A stretch of DNA of 8,210 nucleotides from Tannerellaceae bacterium (GCA_020860805.1 JAJBTP010000273.1:1-8210); one strand, 5' to 3'. Shown: positions 1 through 7,798, counted from the first letter of the stretch. Notes: generated from the sequence alone by a model not told the origin. Numbers and translations: made by a program.

Positions 1-1
1 C

Positions 2-649
2 TTCAGGGAATTATCGGTTGTTATAATTGGTATTTTTATAACGTTGTTTATTACAGATAGAATGAATAATTTTTCTAAACAACGGGAAATAAGGGAGTCT
101 GTTTATTTCATCCGGATGGAGTTGGCAAATAATCTGAGTCAATTAAAAGATGTGCAGGAAATGTATCTAAAGGATATGGAAATACTTCGTCTTTTAAGGG
201 GCAATATGGAGGATGTGAGAGTTATTCCTATGGATTTTTTAGAGGCGCATGCAAATACTTTAGGGTAAATTTATCCTTTATTAATCTCTACGAATGCCCT
301 GGAAGTTTTTAAAGTATCCGGACTGATGCCTTATATAAAGGAAAAAAACTTTTTACTGGATTTGTTTGAGGTATATTATTCTCTGGAGGGATTGAAATAT
401 ACATTGGATTTTTATCTGAATATGAAAATGGATTCTTATTCGGACATAGACTCCCGGTCACTGGCTTTGCAGTATGAATATGCCTCAAAAAAAGATATGC
501 ATTCTTATTTTGAATTGGTTTTGAAATCAGATAAATCCCGTTTATTTATTTTAAATGCTCCCGGAGCAATCCAATCTGATTCTTTTGGTAAGGTAAGAGA
601 ATTGACGGAAGAGATAATTGAACGAATAGATAAGGAATATCTGAAATAA
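2..649 (+). pseudogene. DUF6090-like membrane protein gene, 5'-partial, interrupted by an in-frame TAA
   Basis: One reading frame runs from the left edge to the TAA at 647-649, broken only by TAA at 266-268. The upstream part has a membrane segment (LSVVIIGIFITLFI) followed by a charged, probably coiled segment (NFSKQREIRESVYFIRMELA). The downstream part continues in the same frame with NALEVFKVSGLMPYIKEKNF and a YYSLEG stretch. This resembles the DUF6090 architecture of Bacteroidota: an N-terminal membrane helix, then a helical domain with an 'A.e..k.sG.l..i..k.l...l..yY' pattern. The family has no established function that I know of. The real start lies outside the window; the TTG at 44 is inside the membrane segment and is not a believable start. 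The 19 codons after the TAA are open and fit the family pattern, so I read this as one gene with a point nonsense change (one base from AAA, CAA or GAA), not two genes. The family name is from memory of the pattern and is moderately sure; the single-gene reading is firmer. Confidence 0.6.
266..268 (+). other. In-frame nonsense codon (TAA) in the DUF6090-like gene
   Basis: The codons read ACT TTA GGG TAA ATT TAT CCT, and the frame stays open for 126 further sense codons. The family-like sequence resumes directly afterwards in the same frame, so this is a substitution and not an indel. The product would stop about 88 residues into the visible part and lose most of the domain after the membrane helix. 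Confidence 0.65.
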
Positions 650-660
650 ATATCCGGTAG

Positions 661-690
661 ACAGACGCATTTCTGCGTTTGTTGTTTTTT
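661..690 (+). terminator. Intrinsic terminator after the DUF6090-like gene
   Basis: ACAGACGCA (661-669) pairs with TGCGTTTGT (674-682) around a TTTC loop. This is a 9-bp stem with one G-U pair. T6 follows at 685-690. It begins 12 bases after the stop of the upstream gene and ends just before the GH92 promoter element, so it separates the two units. Confidence 0.7.
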
Positions 691-693
691 ATG

Positions 694-701
694 TATATTT
701 G
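694..701 (+). promoter_or_regulatory. Bacteroidota -7 promoter element for the GH92 gene
   Basis: TATATTTG matches the TAnnTTTG -7 consensus of Bacteroidota primary sigma promoters. It lies 32 bases before the ATG at 734, which gives a leader of about 25 nt. No good TTTG -33 box is seen at the usual spacing: the nearest TTTG (678-681) is too close and lies inside the terminator stem. The call rests on one box and its placement. Confidence 0.5.
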
Positions 702-733
702 TTAATCATGTTGGGAAACTAAATTTAAAAAGC

Positions 734-2986
734 ATGAGTAAAAAGTTCTTTCTAACTTTTCTTGCCTGTACGGCTATGACAACACTTCAGGCACAGGAGC
801 CTGTAGACTACGTAAATCCGTTTATCGGTACCAGCAACTATGGAACAACCAATCCCGGAGCTGTATGCCCACAGGGCATGATGAGTGTAACTCCGTTTAA
901 TGTGATGGGTTCTGAGAAAAACCGCTTTGATAAAGACAGCCAATGGTGGTCAACCCCTTATTCGGCAGACAATAGTTACTTTACAGGTTTTGCCCATGTA
1001 AACCTAAGTGGAGTAGGATGTCCCGAGTTAGGCTCTTTGTTATTAATGCCGACAACCGGAGAACTTGATGTAGATTACCACAGCTATGGTAGTGAGTATA
1101 AAGAAGAAATTGCTACCCCCGGATATTATTCCAATATCCTGACTAAATATAATATTCAAACAGAAGCAACGGCTTCTATGCGTACCGGATTGAGTCGTTT
1201 TACATTTCCCAAAGGACAAAGTAACATTTTGTTAAATTTGGGTGAAGGACTTACCAACGAGTCGGGAGCAACCGTACGTATTGTGAATGATACTGAAATT
1301 GAAGGTGTAAAGCTCTTAGGTACTTTCTGTTATAACCCACAGGCAGTATTTCCGGTTTACTTTGTCATGAAGGTTAGTAAGGCCCCTAAAGATATGGGAT
1401 ACTGGAAAAAACAGCGCCTGATGAAAGGAGTGGAACATGAGTGGGACATCCATTCAGGTAAATATAAACTCTATACCAGTTATACCCGTGAAATGAGTGG
1501 GGATGATGTAGGTGTATGGTTCACTTATGATACAGAAGAAAATGAACAAATCGAAGTAAAGGTAGGGGTATCCTTTGTTAGTATTGAAAATGCACGCCTG
1601 AATATGGAGACCGAACAACCCGGTTTTGATTTCGAAAAAGTAGCAGCCAATGCCCGGAATCAGTGGAACCGGGATTTATCCCGTATTAAAGTAGAAGGGG
1701 GAACTGAAGAAGAAAGAATTGTATTCTATACAGGTATGTATCATTTGTTGATTCATCCTAATATTCTGCAGAATGTAAACGGAGAATACCCGAAGATGGA
1801 AAGCCTGGAAGTGGGGCATACCAATGAAAACCGTTATACTGTATTTTCTTTGTGGGATACATACCGGAATGTCAGTACAATGATGACTCTGTTATTTCCG
1901 GACCGTCAGTTAGAAATTATCCATACTATGCTGAATATGTATAAAGAAAATGGCTGGTTACCTAAATGGGAGTTATACGGACGTGAAACTTTCACCATGG
2001 AAGGTGACCCTTCTATCCCTTATATTGTAGATGCCTGGATGAGAGGATTACGTGACTTTGATGTGAATCTGGCTTATGAAGCCATGCGTAAAGGAGCCAC
2101 TACTCCGGGAGAATTTAATCTTTTGCGTCCGGATGCCAATGATTATTTCAGCAAAGGATATGTCCCCCTACGGGAACAGTTTGATAACTCAGTGTCACAT
2201 GCTCTTGAATATTATATTGCTGACTGGAATCTGGCCAGGTTTGCAGAAGCATTAGGAAAAAAAGACGATGCCAAATTGTTCTATCAACGCTCTATGGGGT
2301 ATAAAAATTACTATTCCAAAGAATACGGAACTTTCCGTCCTCTTTTACCTGACGGAACTTTCTTCACTCCATTTGATCCGGCTTTAGGGATGGACTTTGA
2401 ACCTAACCCAGGGTTCCACGAAGGAAGTGCATGGAATTATACCTTCTATGTGCCTCACGATATTCCGGGGCTGGTTAAATTGATGGGTGGACAGAAGAAA
2501 TTTATAGATAAACTCGAGATGGTGTTTGATAAAGGCTATTATGATATAGCAAATGAACCGGATATAACTTATCCCTATCTGTTCAGTTATTTCAAAGGTG
2601 AAGAATGGAGAACCCAGCGGAGAGTACGTGAATTGTTGAAGGAGCACTACCGGAATGCACCGGCGGGTTTACCCGGTAACGAAGATACAGGAACCATGTC
2701 AACGTGGGCTATGTTCTCGATGATGGGATTCTATCCGGTATGTCCCGGCGATATGGATTATATAGTAAGTTCACCCGTATTTGATAAAGTAACTATTCAG
2801 TTAGACCCCCGTTTCTATCCAAAGAGTGAGTTGGTAATTGAAACACAGAAAACAGCAGAAGATGCCATCTATATTCAGGACATCACAGTCGGAGGAAAGA
2901 AACATAACAAATATATGATTTCTCAGGACGAGTTAATCAATGCGGGAACTATCCGCTTCAACCTCTCTGAACAACCAAAGAAATGA
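734..2986 (+). CDS. Secreted GH92 family alpha-mannosidase
   Basis: A 750-residue protein, the usual length for GH92 exo-acting, calcium-dependent alpha-mannosidases, which remove mannose from N-glycans or mannans with inversion. Residues 1-20 form a signal peptide (MSKKFFLTF...LQA, cleavage before Q21), so the protein is exported, probably to the periplasm. The N-terminal beta-sandwich opens with YVNPFIGT (26-33), then PGAVCPQGM and GFAHVNLSGVGCPELG. The catalytic (alpha/alpha)6 domain shows FSLWDTYRN, NGWLPKWEL, NPGFHEGSAWNYTFYVPHD with the presumed general-acid Glu563, and GLPGNEDTGTMSTW with Asp651 in the family's GNxDxG motif. ATG 734 is chosen because it begins the signal peptide directly after the -7 element. 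No broken region is seen. Nearby genes do not form a SusCD-type locus, so the glycan target is not given by context. The family call is secure; linkage specificity is not. Confidence 0.95.
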   Translation: MSKKFFLTFLACTAMTTLQAQEPVDYVNPFIGTSNYGTTNPGAVCPQGMMSVTPFNVMGSEKNRFDKDSQWWSTPYSADNSYFTGFAHVNLSGVGCPELGSLLLMPTTGELDVDYHSYGSEYKEEIATPGYYSNILTKYNIQTEATASMRTGLSRFTFPKGQSNILLNLGEGLTNESGATVRIVNDTEIEGVKLLGTFCYNPQAVFPVYFVMKVSKAPKDMGYWKKQRLMKGVEHEWDIHSGKYKLYTSYTREMSGDDVGVWFTYDTEENEQIEVKVGVSFVSIENARLNMETEQPGFDFEKVAANARNQWNRDLSRIKVEGGTEEERIVFYTGMYHLLIHPNILQNVNGEYPKMESLEVGHTNENRYTVFSLWDTYRNVSTMMTLLFPDRQLEIIHTMLNMYKENGWLPKWELYGRETFTMEGDPSIPYIVDAWMRGLRDFDVNLAYEAMRKGATTPGEFNLLRPDANDYFSKGYVPLREQFDNSVSHALEYYIADWNLARFAEALGKKDDAKLFYQRSMGYKNYYSKEYGTFRPLLPDGTFFTPFDPALGMDFEPNPGFHEGSAWNYTFYVPHDIPGLVKLMGGQKKFIDKLEMVFDKGYYDIANEPDITYPYLFSYFKGEEWRTQRRVRELLKEHYRNAPAGLPGNEDTGTMSTWAMFSMMGFYPVCPGDMDYIVSSPVFDKVTIQLDPRFYPKSELVIETQKTAEDAIYIQDITVGGKKHNKYMISQDELINAGTIRFNLSEQPKK

Positions 2987-3021
2987 ATATAAGAAGTTAA
3001 AGATGTTATCGTTTCGCAGGA

Positions 3022-3070
3022 AGTCAAAGAAGTAAGTAGAGGATAGTAAAAACAGATTACTTCTTTGACT
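3022..3070 (+). repeat. 14-bp perfect inverted repeat after the GH92 gene
   Basis: AGTCAAAGAAGTAA (3022-3035) is the exact reverse complement of TTACTTCTTTGACT (3057-3070), with a 21-nt loop between them. No T-run follows directly. The repeat lies 35 bases after the GH92 stop and ends 3 bases before the terminator hairpin. It would fold in the GH92 transcript as a first stem-loop, possibly a 3'-end stabiliser. The palindromic arms are seen in the sequence; the role is inferred. Confidence 0.6.
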
Positions 3071-3073
3071 ACT

Positions 3074-3106
3074 TAAGGGTATCCCAACGGATACCCTTAC
3101 TTTTTT
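3074..3106 (+). terminator. Intrinsic terminator of the GH92 transcript
   Basis: TAAGGGTATCC (3074-3084) pairs perfectly with GGATACCCTTA (3089-3099) around a CAAC tetraloop, followed by C and T6 (3101-3106). This 11-bp stem plus U-tract is a textbook Rho-independent terminator. It ends the GH92 unit and isolates dnaB, whose own -7 element follows 36 bases later. Confidence 0.92.
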
Positions 3107-3141
3107 GTTATACAAGGAGAGACAGAGTAGAAATAAAATCG

Positions 3142-3149
3142 TAAATTTG
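3142..3149 (+). promoter_or_regulatory. Bacteroidota -7 promoter element for dnaB
   Basis: TAAATTTG fits TAnnTTTG and lies 21 bases before the dnaB ATG at 3171, placing the transcript start roughly 10-15 bases before the start codon. No convincing -33 box is seen at normal spacing. The position between the GH92 terminator and dnaB supports it. Confidence 0.5.
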
Positions 3150-3170
3150 AAGCCCGAAAAAAATCCATAC

Positions 3171-4688
3171 ATGGCAGAAGGAACAAAAAATACCGGAAGA
3201 GGTAAGCAAAAGACAGTGGTTGTACCTGAAATGGGACATTTACAACCACAGGCGAGAGAGTTGGAAGAGGCCGTATTAGGTGCTCTGATGTTGGAGAAGG
3301 ATGCTTATTCAATCGTAAGTGAAATACTTAAACCGGAATGTTTCTATGAGAAAAAACATGAAATGATTTACGGTGCAGTTGTTGATCTGGCACTCAATCA
3401 GCGTCCGATAGACATGCTAACTGTTACGGAGCAATTAAAAAGACGTGGGGAGCTTGAAGCAGTAGGAGGACCTTTTTATATCTCCCAGCTAACCAGTAAA
3501 ATTGCCAGTACCGCGCATATCGAATATCATTCCCGTATTATCGCACAGAAATATCTGGCACGTGAGTTGATATCTTTCACAGCACAGATACAAGGAAAAG
3601 CTTTTGATGAAACACAGGACGTAGAAGACCTGATGCAGGAAGCAGAAGGAAAACTGTTTGAAATCTCTCAGCGGAATGTAAAAAAAGACGTAACCCAGAT
3701 TAATCCGGTTATTAAAGACGCTTTGGTTATGTTGCAGAAAGCTGCCAGCCAGAAAGAAGGATTAAGTGGTGTACGTACCGGATTTGACGGACTGGATAAG
3801 ATGACTTCCGGCTGGCAGAGTTCCGACCTTATTATTATCGCAGCCCGTCCGGCAATGGGTAAAACGGCATTTGTACTTTCCATGGCTAAAAATATGGCAG
3901 TCAACTACAATACTCCGGTAGCGCTTTTCTCGCTTGAGATGAGTAATGTGCAGCTGGTAAATCGTTTGATAGTGAATGTATGTGAGATACCCGGTGATAA
4001 AATAAAAAGAGGGAATCTGGAAAGCTATGAATGGGAACAGTTAGACTTTAAAATAAAGGAATTGTATGATGCCCCTATCTTTGTAGATGATACTCCCAGC
4101 TTGTCGGTATTTGAATTACGAACCAAAGCCCGCCGTCTGGTACGTGAGCATGGTATCCGATGTATTATCATTGACTACCTTCAGTTGATGAATGCAAGTG
4201 GGATGGGATTTGGTAGTCGTGAGCAGGAGGTAAGTATGATATCCCGGTCTTTAAAAGGACTGGCTAAGGAATTGGATATTCCGATTATAGCCTTGTCACA
4301 GTTGAACCGTGGGGTAGAAAGCCGGCAGGGAATCGAAGGGAAACGTCCGCAGTTGGCCGACCTTCGCGAATCGGGAGCCATTGAGCAGGATGCCGATATG
4401 GTATGTTTTATTCACCGTCCCGAATATTATAAAATTACAGAAGATGAGCGGGGTAACTCATTGATTGGTATGGCTGAGATTATTATTGCTAAACATCGTA
4501 ACGGAGCTACAGGAGATGTACGGTTACGATTCAAGAGTGACTTTGCCAAGTTCATGAATGTAGAGGAAGATATACCTGTACGCGAATTTTCATCCACAAT
4601 GAATACTATAGCAGACCCTATACCGCCCATACCACCGGCAGGAGCCGACTTTTTGACTCAGGGTAGTTCCAGTGAAGTTCCTTTTTAA
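3171..4688 (+). CDS. dnaB: Replicative DNA helicase DnaB
   Basis: A 505-residue hexameric ATP-driven helicase that unwinds DNA ahead of the replisome and recruits primase. A low-complexity start (MAEGTKNTGRGKQK) leads into the N-terminal domain (about 24-125; RELEEAVLGALMLEKDAY), then a linker helix region and the RecA-like C-terminal domain from about residue 200. Walker A is RPAMGKT (226-232). Walker B ends at Asp335 in CIIIDYLQLM (331-340). The later motifs SREQEVSMISRSLKGLAKEL and LSQLNRGVESR are present, as is RPQLADLRESGAIEQDAD with Arg399. The frame extends upstream to a TTG at 3105, but that lies in the U-tract of the preceding terminator. ATG 3171 gives the normal Bacteroidales N-terminus and follows the -7 element. 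There is no intein. The gene is undamaged, as expected for an essential function. Confidence 0.98.
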   Translation: MAEGTKNTGRGKQKTVVVPEMGHLQPQARELEEAVLGALMLEKDAYSIVSEILKPECFYEKKHEMIYGAVVDLALNQRPIDMLTVTEQLKRRGELEAVGGPFYISQLTSKIASTAHIEYHSRIIAQKYLARELISFTAQIQGKAFDETQDVEDLMQEAEGKLFEISQRNVKKDVTQINPVIKDALVMLQKAASQKEGLSGVRTGFDGLDKMTSGWQSSDLIIIAARPAMGKTAFVLSMAKNMAVNYNTPVALFSLEMSNVQLVNRLIVNVCEIPGDKIKRGNLESYEWEQLDFKIKELYDAPIFVDDTPSLSVFELRTKARRLVREHGIRCIIIDYLQLMNASGMGFGSREQEVSMISRSLKGLAKELDIPIIALSQLNRGVESRQGIEGKRPQLADLRESGAIEQDADMVCFIHRPEYYKITEDERGNSLIGMAEIIIAKHRNGATGDVRLRFKSDFAKFMNVEEDIPVREFSSTMNTIADPIPPIPPAGADFLTQGSSSEVPF

Positions 4689-4732
4689 CTGACGATTTAT
4701 TTTATTACAATTAACAAACGAATAATAAACGG

Positions 4733-5666
4733 ATGTATACCGGGGAGATTATTTCAATCAGTGTAGCCCTTTCATGGACTATTACTGCACTCTGTTTTGA
4801 ATACGGAGGAAAAAGAATAGGAGCACTCTCCCTGAATATTATCCGGTTGGGAATGTCGGTGATTATGCTGGGAATAACCTTATGGGTTTGCACCGGCTAT
4901 TTTTTACCGGTAGCAGCCGGAGCCAAAGCCTGGTTCTGGTTAGGAGTATCCGGTTTTATCGGATATGTTTTGGGAGATTATTGTCTTTTCAACTCTTATC
5001 TGCTTATAGGCTCCCGTTTTGGACAACTCTTTATGACACTTGCACCCCCTTCGGCAGCGATAGCCTCTTTTCTGATTTTTGGTGAGAAAATGAGTGGTTT
5101 TGCTCTATTGGGGATGTTTATTACTTTATTTGGTATTGGCCTTTCTGTATTTGCAAAAGGAGAAGAAAAAGCAGATAAATGGAAACTGAAATTACCATTA
5201 AAAGGTGTATTGTTAGGAATCGGAGCAGGAGTAGGACAGGGGGTAGGATTGGTATTCAGTAAACTGGGCATGGAATATTATATACAGGATGCAGATCCAC
5301 AGTCCGGTCTGGAGTCTTTTCTCATACCTTTTGCTTCTACACAAATCCGGGGAATTATAGGCGTTACCGGATTTTTAATTGTAATGATGTATACCCGTAA
5401 AGGAAAAGCTTTGCTGCAATCTTTCAGGGATGGCCGTGCGATGATAGCCGCTACCGGGGGTACTATTTTTGGTCCTTTTCTGGGGGGTATCCTTCTCCCT
5501 GATGGCTGTCCAATATACTGAAGCCGGAATTGCTTCTACCCTAATGGCATTAACTCCTATTATCATCATATTACCCTCTTACCTGTTTTTTAAACAACCT
5601 GTTACACTCAAAGAAATTATCGGAGCCTGTATAAGTGTAGCAGGTGTTTCTCTGTTCTTTATTTGA
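4733..5666 (+). pseudogene. DMT superfamily EamA transporter, broken by a +1 frameshift
   Basis: An inner-membrane protein of the drug/metabolite transporter type: two EamA repeats of about five helices each and about 310 residues when repaired. The first repeat starts MYTGEIISISVALSWTITAL and includes GDYCLFNSYLLIGSRFG (Asp82) and LAPPSAAIASFLIFGEKMSG. The second starts near GVLLGIGAGVGQGVGLVF. The frame is intact to about residue 251 (GPFLG) and then runs to TGA at 5519-5521. The expected ending (VSFSLMAVQYTEAG, TPIIIILPSYLFFKQPVTL, IIGACISVAGVSLFFI) is in another frame and ends at TGA 5664-5666. Removing one G from the G6 run at 5482-5487 joins the parts into exactly 311 codons. As read, the protein loses roughly its last two helices. 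It begins 44 bp after dnaB with no visible promoter, so it may be carried on the dnaB transcript. The substrate is unknown. A sequencing error would make it a normal gene. Confidence 0.85.
5482..5487 (+). other. Frameshift site: G6 run in the EamA gene
   Basis: The sequence reads CTG GGG GGT ATC in the first frame. With five Gs it would be CTG GGG GTA TCC, which restores the family-like VSFSLMAV. This is one of only two G6/C6 runs in the window. The G5/C5 runs in this gene (near 5237 and 5455) and in GH92 are in frame. Confidence 0.8.
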
Positions 5667-6195
5667 ATTAATAGCAGGCAATTTTATAAGTTCCGGCGGC
5701 AGGTTTTATTATTGCCGGTTTCTCTGCGGGACTGTTAGGATTATACCCTTTGATTTACCATTTTCCGTTAATATTAATCAGCATATAAATACCGGGATTG
5801 GGTATAAAAATTTCACCATCCGGAATAGCCAGACGGGTATCCTCATAAGCAGCAACATAATAAATGTTATTATAATAAACTGCCTGTACCATTTTATCAT
5901 TTCTGATTACTTTTATTTGTTCCGTATTAAAGTTTTGTACCTCTTCCGGGGTAACATCCGGCAGGAGTATATACTGATAACTTCCCGGGGTATTCTGGAA
6001 ATGATTGAGTTGTAAAGCTATCACTTCGCCGGTGACTGTAGCCGGCGTATACAGGCCCATAAAATCATGCCACCTTCCGGAACGCTTTTCCTGGATAGCA
6101 GTACCAGTAGAAGCGGGCCCGAAGATATATCCTATCCCGTCATGAAAAAACCGGCTATTCCAGTAGAATGTTTGATGCCATGCCAATATTTGCCA

Positions 6196-6198
6196 TTA
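6196..6198 (-). other. In-frame nonsense codon (TAA) in the PL8 gene
   Basis: On the minus strand the codons read GCC GGG AAT TAA TGG CAA ATA. Family-like sequence (RFFHDGIGYIF) continues in the same frame about 15 codons later, so this is a substitution. It would remove the C-terminal beta-sandwich portion of about 147 residues. Confidence 0.7.
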
Positions 6199-7229
6199 AT
6201 TCCCGGCCAGTTCCACCAGATTTAGTTTTTTAAGCCGTTGGTCAACAGAAGTAATTAATTGAAGGCAGCTATCTGTTTGGATATCCGAACCTAAGCAGAG
6301 AACGAATTTATCCGTAAAGACCCATGTTTTACGGGCTTGTATTCCATCCCGGTTCAATTCCATCGCTGTTATTCCGGTTGTACCATCTGTCATACCTCCT
6401 ACAAAAGAAGACTGGTTGCGGGATTGCGGGCCATATTGAGTCGGAACCGGTTCGGCAGAGTTGTAAGACGTAATTCCCGAAATTTTTCGCCAGTCCCAGA
6501 AAGGGAATACATTCAGGTATTCATCTCCCCGGCGGTATATATAAGTAGCTCCATCCGCCATATAATACCCTTTCAGATTGTCTTCATTTACTAACTCAGT
6601 ACCCAGTACCCGGTTGGAAGCCATTTTAACTGAAGCCATCCAGGTAGGGGTACGGTGGATAGTCAGGTCCGATTCCCAGAAATACTTATGTCCGGTAAAA
6701 GCAGATTCCGGTTTTCCGGTAGGAAAATTATCGTCTATATAAGCCTGCAAACTTTCCTGTTCTGCTGCAGTACTGTTGGCTGAAAGCGAACGGGCTGCAA
6801 ATCCGGTACTTAATGCTTTATGCAGAGGAGCATTATGGAATAACTGGCGTCCCAGTGCATTAATATCCATATGGCCTTTCCAGATAACCCACCGGTATCC
6901 CTGCAACAATAAGTTGTTGATGATAGATTGCTGACGAGGATTCATAGCCAGTGAAGTACCAGCGAACAGATTAGAGTAAAAGCTCATCTCAGTAAGATAA
7001 GTAAGTCCATAATTTCCAAACTGTTGCATAGGACCGTGTTGACGAAAACTCCAATCACTTTTGATTCCTTCTTTTGCTTCTGTGGTAATTTCTTCCAGAA
7101 TAGCTTCCCGTGCTTCTTTAATAAGTGATTCATTCTCTTCTAATAGGGCACGCATTAATACATTCCCGGCCAACCAGACTTTATTTTGTCCAGTCATCCC
7201 TATCCGGGCTTCCTGCATTATTTCAATAG

Positions 7230-7235
7230 CCCCCC
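7230..7235 (-). other. Frameshift site: G6 run (C6 on the + strand) in the PL8 gene
   Basis: The minus strand reads CAG GGG GGC TAT TGA in the first frame. With five Gs it becomes CAG GGG GCT ATT GAA ATA ATG, which joins directly to the frame holding all the catalytic residues. The lesion is the same in kind and direction as the one at 5482-5487. Confidence 0.8.
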
Positions 7236-7798
7236 TGTTTTTCTTCAGGGCTTAATTCATCTTTCAATAAAATGAAAGCAGGTCCCCAGGTTTTAGGAAC
7301 ACCGATTTGGTTATACCACCAGTTTTTACATACAGGTCTTTCCCGTAACCAGAAATGAATAGCCGAATGGATAGTTTTACTTATTTTCTGTGTGAAAATA
7401 TCATTTTCCGGCAGGCTATATTTGTATTTGGCCATCTCCTGTACCCGTTCGGCATGTTTTTTAGGTTCCCAACCCGAACGACGGGTATCGTTATAATTAA
7501 TATCCGGCCACGAACCATCAGATGTCAAAGTCTCTACATAATACTGAATCTTATCATGGGTAAGAGGATACCGTTGATGAAGTTCGATAACAGCCTGGTC
7601 TCCTAATTCTGTTTCCGGAGGTATATTCAGTAATGTTTGGGTGAGAACATCCTCATTTATGGAAGGAAGTAGTAGACGAATATAATTGGTCCGGATTGTT
7701 TCCGGTAGTGTTTTTTGGGCATTCATAAGATAACAGAATCCAAACAGCCCAATAGCCAGCAGTAATGTGTATTTCATATAAATAGTGTTGTTTAAGAT

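Larger units (their letters stand above)
5755..7777 (-). pseudogene. Secreted PL8 family polysaccharide lyase (chondroitin/hyaluronan-type), multiply disrupted
   Basis: PL8 enzymes cleave uronic-acid polysaccharides by beta-elimination. Read 7777 to 5755 with one C removed from 7230-7235 and TAA 6196-6198 read through, the gene encodes 673 residues, near the roughly 700 of Pedobacter heparinus chondroitinase AC. Residues 1-20 are a signal peptide (MKYTLLLAIGLFGFCYLMNA). The alpha-toroid domain carries an aromatic patch, NWWYN (152-156). Spacing to the known active site (Asn175, His225, Tyr234, Arg288, Glu371, Asn374) is matched by Asn198 in TGQN, His247 in RQHG, Tyr256 in GNYG, Arg310 in LGRQLFH, Glu394 and Asn397. 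The position of Arg292 is His314. The beta-sandwich part includes GYYMADGATYIYRRG and FFHDGIGYIF. The piece before the first lesion holds the signal and aromatic patch only, so no active lyase would be made as read. The C-terminus looks somewhat short. Substrate is not settled by sequence. It follows the CDF gene by 21 bp. Confidence 0.85.

Noticed and set aside
44..268. A separate 74-residue protein starting at TTG 44
   Set aside because: The frame is open to the window edge, and this codon lies inside the membrane helix of a longer gene.
3105..3170. Upstream start (TTG at 3105) for DnaB, adding 22 residues
   Set aside because: The TTG lies in the terminator U-tract and before the -7 element; ATG 3171 gives the usual DnaB N-terminus.
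3171..4688. Intein in dnaB, a common insertion site
   Set aside because: Walker A and Walker B regions are contiguous and the protein has normal length.
5693..5718. Hairpin between the convergent EamA and PL8 genes (CCGGC/GCCGG or CGGCA/TGCCG)
   Set aside because: A five-base stem with a long loop and only TTT after it is too weak to call a terminator.
5693..5788. Hydrophobic + strand frame (AAGFIIAGFSAGLLG) after the EamA gene
   Set aside because: No start codon or upstream continuity; a stop precedes it, the EamA protein already has a normal C-terminus, and the stretch overlaps the PL8 3' end.
5644..6015. A 123-residue + strand ORF antisense to the PL8 3' end
   Set aside because: It is a shadow of the PL8 frame and has no recognisable domain.
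266..6198. Reassigned or read-through TAA codon in this organism
   Set aside because: dnaB and the CDF gene end with ordinary TAA and the GH92 gene with TGA, all at expected lengths, so a recoded stop is not needed.
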